DNA of 64,000 bases from Symsagittifera roscoffensis (lineage: Eukaryota; Xenacoelomorpha; Acoela; Convolutidae): positions 48,629,724-48,693,723 of the forward strand of contig NC_087068.1 of the NCBI RefSeq assembly GCF_963678635.1, read 5' to 3'. The position numbers and the translations under genes are program-made. The notes beneath the pieces are model-generated. The model was not told the DNA's origin, ran no database searches, and worked only from the letters and a program-made list of their open reading frames with translations. Below are positions 10,728 through 22,510 of the stretch, in pieces (within the stretch, counting starts at the first letter, position 1; each line of letters starts with the position of its first letter).

Positions 10728-13700
10728 GAACTTTATTTTTGGGAGTTTTAGTTGCTTTTAAATCGCTTTTTTTTTAAATATCATCTTAAAATTTTTAGTC
10801 GTGATTTTAAAAATTAATTAAATGTTGAGGAGAAAAACCGGTTCGAAATTTTTGAGTATTAGTCTAACTTCGAGCTAGTAAAGCAAGCGAATAGGTTTTT
10901 AAAAAAATAATTTCATTCAAGTAGTGAAAAAAGTATTTTTAGTCCAGGAAACTAATTTTGGAAGCATCATTCAGCACTTCCGTGGCAATGAAAAGTTTTG
11001 TTTTGAAATCAAAAGTTTTTCTGCGAATTTTATAGACAACTTATTTGAAGTCGTTTTTTTTCAGTTTTTTAGTTTGTTTTTCATTTTTCGAAGACATCTG
11101 TTTTCCTATAACTCTCCTACGTACGTATAATTCTCTCATCACGACATGCACAAAAACGACACAACTTTGAAGAGAAAAAATGTTTTTTTTTGTAGTTTTT
11201 TATGAATGTCGAAACATTCTGTTCTATTTGCGCAGCAACCGGCTATCCTTTATATTTTAAGAAAAGCGAAAAGATTTTTAAAAAAGTGTAAAACGCGGCG
11301 TCGGCAAGTAGCGTCCGCTTGCTTAGGTGCGCTTACATTCGGTACGAGTGGTAGAATCTGCATGATTCATGATTCAGAGGTTGCTGCTTATTCAGATTGT
11401 AATTAAAAAGATTTTTTAAAATTCAAAAACTTCAAAACTCGCAAATTTTTTATTGTTGCAAATTGTCGCTATCCTTAAAGATTTCGAGTTTTCAGTTTTC
11501 TCAGATTGCAGTCGTGATTCGGATTCCAAAACCATTTCAAGAAAGCTCTAGTCGAGAAAAACTGGTCCGAATATCTCAGTTTTTCCAATAACTAATTTCC
11601 AATAGGTGGGTCAATAATGTATTAAATAACTCGCTTCCAGACTCCATGTTTACCGTAACAATGCCAGAGTTTTTAAAAATGTTTCTAAGTTTGAGTTCAT
11701 TCTTGCTGTTCAAAAACATTTTTGTTTTTTTTTCGTTTTTTCTTTCATTTCTATGTTACCGTGGTTAACCGTGGCAACCGCGTAACCTTGTTCACAATTG
11801 ATTAGATACAGTCAAACAGATATTGATGAAAAAAAATTACATGTGTAAAAAATTCAAACGCATTTACTCGAAAAATATTCAGGTTTGACAAATATTTTGA
11901 GGTAGTCAGTCAGAAAGCTATCACAATCTCTATATACTTCATGTGTAATATATAAAAGGAAAAATGTAATGATAAATGTCTGTTCAATTTCTGAGGCTGA
12001 AAAAGAGGGGCAAATAGATCTTGTGACTGCCTCCAGACAATTGGCTATTCTAGCCCGAGACTGAAATTAAAAGCTTTGAATGGTATTGCCGAACTTACAA
12101 CAAGACATCATAAAGGAAAAGATGACCCTAACCTTGGATATAACAGTCTCACAATAAGTAAAGATCACCAGCTCCAGCTAGTTGCTTTCATAGAACCGAT
12201 CTATTTATTAAATTTATAAGATAGTTTTTCAATTAAAAATAAAAACTAATTTTTACTTTTCTGAAAGTTTGACTCGAATGAAGTAAATGGAATGTATTTT
12301 CAGGAATTATCAATTTTTTGGTTCCTCAATTGTCAACCAGATTTATATTTTGAGCGGTCTCTAATAAAACCGAGTCCAGAGCGATATATGCTTATACCGG
12401 GTAACTCTTGGTTTAAATGTCAACTAACTAGTGACGAAGTACAAGGAAAATAAGGGATTTAAGAAAGAAATAGACTTGCATCATCAATTTCAGCCGTAAA
12501 AGGAGGCAAACCACAAATAAGGAATAAAATTTATCTTTCTCTTGTTTTTTTTTTCAAGAATTGTCAGACAGTTTTTAAGAGACATTTTCAAAGCTCAATG
12601 GTGATTGGTTGAAAAAGAAAATACGGTATAAGTCATACGTGTATTGGTAGCTGTTCTGTTGTAGATTCATGTTTCGGTTGTTTCTAAGTAAAAAGAATGG
12701 CTTAATTTTTTTTAAACTAGATTGCGTATATTACCAACGGCAATAGAGGATAAAGCGGCTTGATTTGGGATGGCATTTCCAAAAATACCAGGCACCTTTT
12801 TTTCCACCTTTCCCCTCTGTGTTGGTCGGTTAGGAAGTTACATGTGAACTTCATTTCAAAACACCATAAAAGGAATTTTAACAACGAACAACGCAATCAA
12901 ACTATCTCGTTGACCTTTTAAATTCACCCACTCATTTGTGATTTTTAGTTGCGTTGGGGTCCAATTTTCCAATGTGGTCACATCAGAATATTAAAGTAGA
13001 GCTTTAATACTCGGTTTAGACAAATTGTTTTCTGAGGACAATTTTTTGTCAGATTTTCGTGCATTAACAGCAGATAATGAATTCAGCCTTGGCGTTTTCT
13101 TAAAATTACGTCACAAAATTACGTAATTTTCCCAGCAGCTTACCTGAAAAGGATAAAAATAAGGAATAATGGTAGAAGCGTGAACGAAAGGAAAGGGAAG
13201 GTAATTGAAGTCCAAATTCAGCACGTCATGAAAATGTTGCCACGTGGACAATTTAATCTAGTTACCATAAGTGAAGGTGGCAAATCAAAATAGCAGAAGA
13301 AATCCACGTTTCATTTGCGGTTGTCGTTGTCACGTCTTTGATTAATTCCACGTAGAAACCAATTCTGACGTAATAACAATTCTTGCCTCGATTTGTGGTA
13401 TTTTACGCTCTAAGTTCTATTTTAAGTTTGAATGGTAATTGTAAATGTTAAATTAATTTTAATAAATGTCTGGTGAATTTGGTAGGATATGTCATTATAT
13501 CGTTATTGTAATAACTTGCAACTTTGACTTTTAAAGCAATGATTCTATCCTGATAATACACGATGATGACTCAATTTTAATGGGACACAATTAGCAACTT
13601 GACATTCTTTTCCTCTTGTTTAAATTGACTTTTCAGTCTCAAATCGTGCTGTGTTTGACTGAAATAATCCCTTAATGTCCAGTCACAAAAACATTCACAC

Positions 13701-13868
13701 GAGAAAAACCTTTTAGAACAGGGAATGCAAATATTTAAAAATAGACCATGTTCGTTTGGTGGGAATCAGTGAGAGGCAATAAATCATTTGTGTACTAATA
13801 TAAATGGATGCTTTGTTGAAAAACCGATGACGCACCATAGAATATGAAGATGGATTCATTGTAATGAA
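10728..13868. other. Gene-free AT-rich region
   Basis: Only short chance ORFs are present. The 13140-13420 part has higher complexity, including two CCACGT/GACGT-like words, but I found no open frame with splice signals. Nothing else was recognised. Confidence 0.4.
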
Positions 13869-13884
13869 ATGAATGCTTTGCCTA

Positions 13885-14265
13885 GAATGCTAGACTTTGC
13901 GCGACCCATGTTGCAATTTTTCGCAACCATGTTGCAACTTTGCGCGACCCATGTAGCGAATTTGCGCAACCCGTTTTTGGCTATGTTGCGACTTCGTGCG
14001 ACTGAAGCCTCTTGCGGTATATTTTACTTTATGACCATATGGAGCATTACTTCAACTGCTCAAAACTTTTTATAAGCGCGGCTCATTTTGAAACTTTGCG
14101 CGAAGCATGTTGCAATTTTGCGCGACCCATGTTGCGACGTTGCGCGACCCATGTTGAGACTTTGCGCGAGCCATGTTGCGACTTTGCACGACCCATGTTG
14201 CGACTTTGTGCGACCCATTTTTAGCTATGTTGCGTCTTTGTGCGACTGAAGCCTCTTGCGGGAGT
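13885..14265 (+). repeat. GCGCGACC minisatellite
   Basis: This is a degenerate tandem array of a ~23-bp unit, CATGTTGCGACTTTGCGCGA followed by CCC, in two blocks. Each block ends with the same closing phrase GTGCGACTGAAGCCTCTTGC (about 13998-14017 and 14241-14260), so the whole block also seems to have been duplicated. Immediately after it lie several TTTCGGTCGC words. The ORFs running through it only reflect the period. Confidence 0.8.
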
Positions 14266-14779
14266 ATGGAATTTCGGTCGCAGAAAGACCATTTCGGCGA
14301 CCGATTTCGGTCGCAACATGAGAGCAGACCTCGGCGCGGGAAGCACCAAAACTATTGGCGCTAAATTTTTATGGGGTCTATTTTGTTAACTAACAAGTCT
14401 AGCTATTAATCTATGGGGTGTCAAAATTATGCTTATTGCTCAATTTTCGAATAAGGCGAAAGAATATTTAAGCTTGGGGCGTTTAATTCGAAACATTCAG
14501 CGCATCGCCTTGATATGAGCTATCTTTTTTTCTCACAAATTTCGCCCTTTAAATACCTTTTTTTGAAGTTTTCTGGATGCGATCCAAAAACAATTGATGC
14601 ACAGGGCTCAAAATTGAGAAAAATTTACCTGAATCATGTTTTTGTAAAGTTATGAGGGTTTGAAATTTGGGTTAAATCAAACGCTTTATATTCTGTCCTT
14701 TCAAAGTGTAAGCAGAGAATTGCTCCTTCTCAGAAATTGTTCCAAGCTGAATTTAGGCCGGCTATTTGATCTTTTTGTT

Positions 14780-15115
14780 TCGACTTTCGTAGAAAGTGCG
14801 GAATATTTATGCTTGGTGTGGTTTTTTTTATTCAAACAATTTTCGACTTCTTAATGAGCCATTTTTGCGGAAATTTTTTAACTATCTGAAAGAAATTGTT
14901 TTCCTGAAATTAAAACAAAGCTTTACCTGCGCTCATTTTTCTTAAAATTACAGGGGTTTGAAAATTGCTAATTTGGTCAATTTAGGACAAATAACGCGCG
15001 ATATATTGCGTTCTTATAACACGCGTAAGAGCCGATTAATTCGTTTCAGGTTGATTGAGGCATTCGCAAAATTCAGGGTTTCACCCTGAGATACAAGCTG
15101 TCTCGTTCATACGTT
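14780..15115 (-). repeat. Hairpin-ended dispersed repeat, copy 2
   Basis: Minus-oriented copy. From low to high coordinates it shows GACTTTCGTAGAAAGT (the distal hairpin), the T-run phrase following GGTGTGG, GGTTTGAAAATTGC, the CGCGCGATATATTGCG segment, and a diverged CAGGGTTTCACCCTG hairpin near 15079-15095. Together with the plus copy at 15285 it forms an inverted pair about 170 bp apart. Confidence 0.75.
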
Positions 15116-15284
15116 ACTAGAAGCAAAAAAAATCACTTTGTAAATAACAGTACGAATGAGTTGAAGTTTCAACTGAATATTTAAAAGTTTGGGAAGTTAA
15201 AGCGTATATGAACAAATTGGAAGTGAAATGGCTTTGACAGCTACAAAAATAATCCAAATAAAGACTTGAGTTAGGTTTAATAGA

Positions 15285-15815
15285 TAACAAGACTGCTCGT
15301 ATCAGGGCGAAGCCCTGAATGTTCCGACTGCCTTTTAAGGTTTATGGAGCAGTAATAACATTAAAAAATTCAATGAAATAAAACAAAATGAAAAAAAAAA
15401 TTTCTAAAATTTGAAATTTTTTAAATAAAAATCATCCCCCCACACGCCATATAAGTACAAAAGGATAGATTTCGCTCCTTGTAACAAACCAATTATGGCA
15501 AATAGGCTTCTTTTAACCAATTTGGAACGATTTCTAAGATGGATTAACTCTCCGCTTACGCGTTAATAACGCGAAATATATCGCGCGTTAATTGTCCCAA
15601 ATTGGCCAAAATGGCAATCTTTAAACCCCGTAACTTTACGAAAAATGATCACAGGTGAAATATCTTTTCAAATTTGAGCTCAGGACAATAATACCTTTCG
15701 AATGATAAAAAAATTCCGTCAAAAATGGCTTGTTAAAAAGTCGAAGTTTGTCTGAAGAAAAAAACCCACCCCGAGCACAAATATTCCGTTACTTTCGTAT
15801 CGAAAGTCGGAACAA
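15285..15815 (+). repeat. Hairpin-ended dispersed repeat, copy 3 (reference copy)
   Basis: This is the best-preserved copy. It begins ACAAGACTGCTCGTATCAGG, whose CAGGGCGAAGCCCTG part is a perfect hairpin, followed by TGTTCCGACTGCC. It ends near ACTTTCGTATCGAAAGTCGG, a second hairpin. TGTTCCGACT (15320-15329) and AGTCGGAACA (15805-15814) are exact reverse complements, so the core is a ~495-bp unit with 10-bp terminal inverted repeats. It has no coding capacity. It could be a MITE or a non-autonomous Helentron-like element with stem-loop ends. Confidence 0.85.
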
Positions 15816-16440
15816 TAAGACTGCTCGTATCAGAAGAAATCCCTGAAAACTCTGACTGCCTTTTAAAGCCTATGAAAAATTTTCTGAAAAAAATTTCCGA
15901 AAATGGAATGGTAAATAAACGTTTAGTCGGATGTCTTAAGCGTCTAGTAAATTTTAAAAAATAATAATTTATCTGTAAAAACCAAAATTGTCATTTGAAG
16001 ACCTTTTTTGTTTAACCGCTAGCGGAAATGTTGCAAGGCCATGCTCTAATGTCCGAGTCGTAGATTGCCGCAAAATAACAGACTGCTCGTATCAAGACGT
16101 CGCTCTGAAGATCAACATTGTTCGATGTAAGCAAAATTGATGAAAGATTTCCAAAAATTTTAAGTAAAAAGTAATAAATTAGCAACTTTGAAACCCTTAT
16201 TTAATTGCAAAAAAATAATCAGTGCTTCAGTGGTAGTTTTTGTGTGTGAGCTTAAAACATCAAAAAGTCGAAAATGATCTTGGTAAAAAACCAAGCGAGC
16301 AGAATTATTCCGTCACTTTCTTCAAAAATCAGAACGAGAATATCTTTGCAAAGTTGTTAGTTAAATAACTTCATATTGTCTGGAGAAAACACCCCAATGA
16401 CAGCATTCTGTCACTTTTTTTTGAAAGTTGGAAAGAGAGA
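15816..16440 (+). repeat. Hairpin-ended dispersed repeat, tandem and degenerate copies
   Basis: The end of copy 3 (CGGAACAATA) runs directly into another left end (AGACTGCTCGTATCAG, 15817-15832), so copies sit head to tail. A further diverged left end occurs at 16080-16112, and a diverged right end (GTCTGGAGAAAACACCCC to GAAAGTTGG) near 16378-16432. The latter copies have lost the hairpin loop symmetry. Confidence 0.65.
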
Positions 16441-16499
16441 AAAAGGTGACTAACCTGAGGCCTAACCCGAAGGTTAATTAGGCTAAGGCTATCTTACAA

Positions 16500-16585
16500 G
16501 AGCTCGCCTCGTAAATTGCAGAGCGTGTGCGATTTGAACCCGCAATCATATGATTGCTGGGCACCATCGCTACCCATGCGCCACA
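16500..16585 (-). repeat. tRNA-like sequence (SINE head or tRNA relic)
   Basis: Read on the minus strand there is an A-box-like TGGCGCATGGGTAGCG and, about 35 nt later, a B-box-like GGTTCAAATCG in a plausible T arm (TGCGG/TCGCA). The middle is a perfect palindrome (GCAATCATATGATTGC) that does not fold into a normal anticodon arm. I therefore call a pol-III-promoter relic rather than a working tRNA. Confidence 0.5.
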
Positions 16586-16933
16586 ACACCAAATATTGCT
16601 GCTTTTCGCCTATATTTGCTCGATATTGCTGCACGTTCAAGATAGAAACTGAACGTGCTTCAAAATTTGCCGCGCAACTAGATTGTTCAGTTGAGACCAA
16701 CAAATGTCGACTACCGGAAAAGATTTGTCTGTATTAGCATTTTTAGCTCCGAATAAGTGTCTAAAATAAGACACCATTAGATAATCACACTGAAGGTCAG
16801 GTTATCGTTTTTTTTTTCAGTCTTTCTGTTCTCGAATTAGCATTATATTTTGAGACAGAACTCTCTTGTAAATCTCTTTATTGATCCGGCTATTAATAAA
16901 GACTAAACACACAGTATTACGAAGTGGACATTT

Positions 16934-17194
16934 TTGTTCCGCTTTATTCAGAAAACAACAAAAATGATAATTTTTAAGTTTCAGATAGTATTTTTAATTT
17001 TTAAAAAATGTCACGCTTATTTTCGACGTAAGAAGACTGTCTGCGATGATTTCGAGTTTAAGTACGGAGGACTGAATATTCCAAATTTTTGCAAATGGAT
17101 GGACAATATACGCGCTTTATGTATGGCTGTTTATTGCGAGCAAGGCATAATAGTGAATCAATTGAGCGCTGCAAAAACATCCGGTCTCGAATAA
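16934..17194 (+). pseudogene. Possible non-LTR retrotransposon reverse transcriptase C-terminal scrap
   Basis: The 86-codon ORF contains FKYGGLNIPNFCKWMDNIRA. This resembles the 'GGL-x-(I/L)-P' segment found after the RT domain of many LINEs, where a Gly-Gly-Leu is followed by a Pro-Asn/Asp and an aromatic residue. Neighbouring residues (KKTVCDDFEF) also fit such an end. Only this one motif supports the call. The N-terminal 30 residues look like chance, and no catalytic RT motifs were found nearby. Confidence 0.3.
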
Positions 17195-17479
17195 TCATTC
17201 AACTTGAAACCTGAGAATTGTACTTTACATTTTTTCATTTAAGTTATTTATTGAGAGCAGCCGCAACAGTAAACGCTTTGTCCTGATTCGAGCAACGTTA
17301 AAACTTTGTAAAAACCTACGATAATGCAGATCTATCCTGATAAAAAATAGACGATAGACGGTGCATAGTTGGAGAAAGGATTTCTCCCGAATTGTTCAAT
17401 TAATTAATTCTATGAAAAAATTTTCAATATATTGTATTCAACTAATACTTCATCAGCTTGGTTGTTCCGTTTTCCGTCA

Positions 17480-17890
17480 GTCAAGGAAGTTATTCTAGCT
17501 TTCTTTAGTCAAACAAAGCGGCTTGGTGTGTTTTTTTTTCTTCAGTCATTTGTATAATTTTAACTTAGCATTTTGACAAAAATTTCTATACCATTTGAAA
17601 AATAATGTTGCACTGAGCTCAAATTTAAATCATGTATCACCTGAAGTTTTCACAAAATTAAAAAATTTTGAATTTAGAACTATTTTGACGGCTAAAGTTG
17701 AAAGAAAAGTAACGCACAATTTTTTTCGTTTTCGTAAAGCGTAAGCTGCAAATTAAACCCTTCCAATTGATAAAAATTTCAAAGAATTTTTTCGCAATAT
17801 TTCTAAGCAAAAACTTAAGATCGATAAAAGAGGCAATCAGAATTTTCAGTGCTTTGACCTGATGTACGAGCAGTCTTGTCTATGGTCTAT
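17480..17890 (-). repeat. Hairpin-ended dispersed repeat, diverged copy
   Basis: It shows GGCTTGGTGTG plus a T run, GTTGCACTGAGCTCAAATTT, and, at the far end, TTTGACCTGATGTACGAGCAGTCTTG, all matching the minus orientation of the 15.3 kb copy. The central hairpin is degraded. Confidence 0.65.
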
Positions 17891-20280
17891 TTGTGTTTGA
17901 GATTATCAATTTGAAAACTTTTGAAATTTTATTAGACGTTCTAACACTCTTTGCCCAAACTTGTTTCATCGCTGTTCCGATGGGTGGTGTTTTTTTTCTT
18001 TGGGTGTTTTAGTTTTTTCTTTTTTTTGTTTTCCACGCAAAACAAGGTACAAATCATAGTCATCGGAACGCTTCCGATGATATATCATAACAGAGCCATT
18101 TCAGTCGTGATTGGAACGGCACTAAAAATCCAAAAGTTGTCTTCTTTTTTGAAGACAACTGTGGTCAGTTGTGCCTAATTAACAAGTTTTCTCCCCGCTT
18201 GTTTTTTATTACACTTTGACCAAAAACATCACTTTTATGCAATAAAAAGAAAGAAGCTCTTCTTGTCTTTTTGTTCGTGATAGTGGTTGGATCATTCTGT
18301 GCTCCTTGCACAGCAACTTGTTGTTTTTTATACAAGTTTTATTCTAATAATTTCAACATTTTCAATGTTTTGATAAGTTTGCGCAAGTTGTAAACAAAAC
18401 TGCAGGCGGAAAGATTTAAATGACTTTTATTCTAATATTTTCGGTTTCTTTCAGCCTTTTCCTGATACATATTCTTTCATAAAATTTTTGATGACAAATA
18501 TTGTTATTCAATTAAATTTTCTAAGAATAATTAGGTGGATATGATTACAAATGTTTTGTGGAAATCTTTCATAAAACATAATGTTCCAAACACCAAAATT
18601 CATCTTACGAAAAACAAAAAAACTTAACTTACCAAAAAAATATAGATTTGACGCTATAATTTTTTTATCAAACCTGCCGGCGAAAAGACTCACGTATACA
18701 TAAAAATTGTATAGCTTTTTTGTAAAATTAGCTTTTCTTTAAAATTCGAGTTTTTGGTGGAAGGGGAAGATTGAATTACGTAGAAATTCTTAGAATGAGA
18801 GTTAATTTCATTAAAAATTGTAGCAGCACAAAATTGTAGCAGAACTTAAAAATTGTAGCAGCCTGTCGCCAAGTTTTGATCAATAGTCTGAAAAAGGAAA
18901 AGCTTTGGATCAATTTTTCTTGCCACTGAGACAAATTTTTGAGTTTTTTAAGAATCCGAAACACGGCCAATAAGGTTTTAATATGATACTCCATATCAAA
19001 ACTTAAGCCATAGTTTGTTCCCGTGACTTCGTGACGTGGTCGGATCAACAATGCACAAACTTTTTCTTCAGTATCCAAAAAAATAGGCTAGGGTTCCTTG
19101 CATTATGTGGTTGATTGCATAATGTGGCTGATTAAACTGAGATCAAAAAGGTAAAATTCTGTTGCTTTAAACAATTTTTGTTTCGACTAGCTTCCTAGGG
19201 TTGCGAAAAAGACCCAGAATGAATTTCAAAACAAAAATTGAAAGGGCTTCAGTTCATCGCCGACTGATTGTCGTAGATCGTTTTGAAGTTTTTTCAGTCG
19301 TTATTCCGATTTCAAACAAAACAGTTCTTGCAATTCGAGAAAGTCTGCCTAACATTTTCCTCTTTTCAGACTAATTTTCACAATGAAATGCATGAGAGAA
19401 CGAACTCCATTTCTAATTGTTAAGAAGTATTCAATGCTTTCACACTACCTTATAAAACAGAAAAATTTTAGATGGGATACTTTTCTACAGTTAACGCTTT
19501 TTAATTATGATTTTTTGTCTTTTTCTAGTTTTGCTTTAACTTTTTTAGTTTCTTAGTTAGATTAATATTGGTCGGATTAGTATATGAGCATCTTGCTGAG
19601 CATCCATGTATCCTTGTGTAAATTGTCAAGCAATTTGATGAACAATTCGCTATTCAACTCAGTTAAGTACCCAAGAGGTTCTTAAATAACTCAAAGTTTC
19701 AAGCAATTTTCTTTAAATTTTTAAATGGGCCTTAAAATTCCTACCTAAAGCATTTCCGAGTTAGGATGAAGAGAAAAGTGATAATTCAAAAAAGAAAAGG
19801 AAAATACAATAATAACAACCATTATAAATTCTTCAATTCGATTTCAATCGTATCTGTACAAAAAATTGTACTAAAGTAAGAACAAGCAGTCCCATACAAA
19901 ATTGTCCCAAAAATAGTCCCAAAAATGGTCCCGAAAAAAGTCCAAAAGACAGTCCATTGATTTAAGTGATAACTGTTCAATAAATTGATTTAAAAAATTT
20001 CTCTCAGACAACACATTTTGTTTCCAACTAATCCGGATGACAATGGGAGGTATGGCAGAGAAATTAGAGCAAGCTAGACAACAGCACCAGCCACTCATTA
20101 AAAGCAATAACACGCGAAACAAGAAAGTTAATGTAATTTTTTTTTAAAATAGGCTCACTATTTAATCCATGCAAAACAAGTTGTTCAATTTGTTTCATTT
20201 GCGAACATTTTGCAACACTCAATAGAAAAAACTCACTAACTATTGATGGAAATTATACCTAATAATAAAACTCTGAATTA
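17891..20280. other. Gene-free region
   Basis: About 2.4 kb of AT-rich sequence. A threefold AAAATTGTAGCAG word lies near 18816-18865, and a minus-strand 100-codon ORF spans 19078-18776, which I cannot assign and which lacks splice context. No other signal was recognised. Confidence 0.4.
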
Positions 20281-20289
20281 CTGATTTTT

Positions 20290-20970
20290 GAAGGGTATGC
20301 TTATACTAAACACAGAATACCGGCAGCCATTTCCTTTCCTGGCGCTGCGCGAAAAGTATTTGCAATGAACGTGTGCGTACAAAAAATGACTCCATTGAGA
20401 TTGTTAAAGGTCACTGCTAAAATCCAGATCTGGTTGACATCGAAAAACGTAAGTTCAGAAAAATTCTTGAAGATTGAGCAGCAGTTTCAGATGTAACACC
20501 AGGGGACTATTTTTACAGCCCTGAGTGATGTGAACCTAGAAACAGCTGTTTAATTACCAAGTTACTCTGCTAATGAGCAAACTATAAGCAGAGTTCGACG
20601 CGAAAAAAGACCAAAGATTGCAGAGCCAATTTCGCAAAGTGGCTTTTAAATACCACTAGCTCTACAGAAAACTCATGATGGGGAGCAGTTCCTTTTCCAC
20701 GATTGATGGTCACCAAGATGAAAATTGGATTATTGTGTTCGCCACGTAACCTGGTTTAGACCTACTATCTCTATCAGATGCTTGTTTCTGCGATGAAACG
20801 TTTTCGACTGCTCCCAATGTATTTTATCAATTTTATACAGTTTACCTTTCAGGCGAAGGATGTCTTCTTTCTCTTGCTTACGCTCTACTTACGCTATGGT
20901 CGTGAGCTTATTCGAATCCTTTTCGCAACAGCTCTTGAGTCTAACACTTTAACCACTATATTATGAGGCT
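20290..20970 (+). pseudogene. FLYWCH/MULE-type DNA transposase remnant
   Basis: Pieces in shifting frames follow the usual order of an animal Mutator-like transposase with an N-terminal FLYWCH-type region. Near 20410 there is EIVKGHC, and then SDVTPGDYFYSPE. Near 20680 comes DGEQFLFHD and then DENWIIVFAT. From about 20770 one frame reads SDACFCDETFSTAPNVFYQF, then YTVYLSGEGC and LAYALLTLW. That stretch matches the start of the MULE catalytic domain, where an Asp is followed by a Thr-Phe and then a Pro-x-Phe-x-Gln-Phe/Leu-Tyr motif. Several stops and frameshifts make it inactive. Only the first catalytic segment is present, so it is also truncated. Confidence 0.65.
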
Positions 20971-21142
20971 TTTGATTTTGATCTGACTTATTGTTCGATA
21001 TTTCGTTCTTTGATCTTAAGATATGTTCATGTTTGCTTTTTCAAAGCGTAAATCAATTCTGTCGGCGCCAGAAGACCAAGGTCAAAAAATTCCAATTGTT
21101 TCGGACTGTTTTGTACAGGAATGTTTTTAGACCTTTTTACTG

Positions 21143-21388
21143 ATGTTTCGGATTCTTTCGTATAGGATTGTTTTGCATGTGACTGTTTTGTATGTGCACC
21201 GATTTCAACGAGTCGATTTTGAAACTTTGTATCAAATTGGGTACACTTTAGATAATGAGGGTGTTGAATCCATGAAGAAAGCATTCACATTCCCATTTCA
21301 TGTGCCACTCAATCTCCGCTCCTGGCTCGGTGCGTATAACTCACTTCAATTGCACACCGATCTCAAAAATGATTATGATCCCCCCTAA
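21143..21388 (+). pseudogene. pol: Ty3/Gypsy-type pol scrap (RT to RNase H connection)
   Basis: The C-terminal 50 residues of this ORF contain IGYTLDNEGVE followed by LRSWLGAYNSLQLHTDL. They match the linker of Ty3/Gypsy polymerases, where a 'LG-hydrophobic-(I/V)-x-x-x-G-(I/V)' segment precedes an LRSFLG-like motif. The first 25 residues do not fit and are probably out of frame. No catalytic RT motif is adjacent, so this is an isolated fragment next to the MULE remnant. Confidence 0.5.
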
Positions 21389-21447
21389 ATTATCAATACT
21401 GAAATTGAAATTGTTGTTACAAAATTATAGATCGATACTACAAGGAA

Positions 21448-21849
21448 ATGCAAGATTTTAAAATGAGTCTGGTCAGAACAAAGCATGGAAAACAAAAACT
21501 AACCTGTCAGAAAATTTCAGAAAGCGTTGTTCACATCAAGTTCAAGTTCATAAATTATTTCAAGTCGGAGATAAACTCTGTTTTCCAAATGAGACTAAAT
21601 AAATCTGTGAGACAATTCACAGATTTAACACAAGTTGTAAACTCGGTTAGCAGCAAAACAGCAGACAATACACAACAGCAGTTTGACACGAATCAAGTTT
21701 CATCTTCAGCCCAGAAATTTGAACAGTATTTCACACCACCGTTTGATCTTCATTGCCCGAATGTTAAACTCTTGGTTAAAATTACTTCAAAACTCTTTTT
21801 TTTTAAAATTAATTTCGGACTCGTAAAAAGGTTTTCAATACGTTTTTGA
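21448..21849 (+). CDS. Unidentified 133-codon ORF
   Basis: This is one of the longest ORFs in the AT-rich part. Residues about 50-105 (for example LNKSVRQFTDLTQVVNSVSS and QQFDTNQVSSSAQKFEQYF) have a hydrophilic, helix-prone, protein-like composition. The last 30 residues are Phe/Lys-rich, as chance ORFs here are. It follows the pol scrap after 60 nt. It could be mobile-element coding DNA, an exon with over-run, or chance. I do not recognise it. Confidence 0.2.
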   Translation: MQDFKMSLVRTKHGKQKLTCQKISESVVHIKFKFINYFKSEINSVFQMRLNKSVRQFTDLTQVVNSVSSKTADNTQQQFDTNQVSSSAQKFEQYFTPPFDLHCPNVKLLVKITSKLFFFKINFGLVKRFSIRF

Positions 21850-22324
21850 TAGTCAATCGATTGTAAAATTGAGCTGAGTGCATATAAGTAGATATCCATT
21901 AAAATGGTTCTAGACTTACATATTAACAAAAAGCAAAAAGCATGCGATCTTTTTTTTCCGTTTCTTGTGTTTTTAAATGAAATTTTATTCCGAAATTATT
22001 TTTTCACGGAAAAGAGACGGTTTTAAATGGCAATATTTTCTCAAAGAAAAATGGGGTGTGAATTTTTGCAAAGGCGGTTAGGTTCATTGTTGAAACAAAG
22101 CCAATTGTGATGACTTTATGGGACGATTACGTCAAGTTTAGTGTTTGCAGCTCAAACATTCAACATATATGTCACATAACTGTCAAGATTCTTCTGATGT
22201 TACCTGAGAGGGAAAATATCGATTGCCGCGCACAGCAAGTAAAATTGACCGCTAGGTCATCAGCGAAAGTGATTGGAGTTCACAGAGCATCAAGCGGTTC
22301 TTTTCTATTAGTTTTACTCTAACC

Positions 22325-22510
22325 AAGACTGGTCGAATCAAGTGTTCCGACTGCTGTTTTATGTCGATGAAAAGATTTTGTACTTCAAAATAATCTTTAA
22401 AACTACGCAAAAAAACTTAACAAAAGTTAATTTTTTTTTTTTTCATTTTTAATTTTAATTTTTATTTCCCACACATGTTAAGTACAAATTGATATGTTTT
22501 GCGTCTGTTA
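22325..22510 (+). repeat. Hairpin-ended dispersed repeat, truncated copy
   Basis: It has GAATCAAGTGTTCCGACTGC, then GTCGATGAAAA, a T run, and CCCACACATGTTAAGTACAAAT, which is the left half of the repeat unit. The hairpin is mostly lost. Confidence 0.55.

Noticed and set aside
13869-14364. ORFs of 63-70 codons with repeated LRATHV-like peptides
   Set aside because: The period follows the underlying minisatellite; all frames repeat alike, so there is no evidence of translation.
16500-16590. Functional tRNA gene on the minus strand
   Set aside because: The central palindrome does not form a 5-bp anticodon stem with a 7-nt loop.
18776-19078. Minus-strand 100-codon ORF
   Set aside because: It overlaps local AAAATTGTAGCAG repeats and shows no domain, signal or exon borders.
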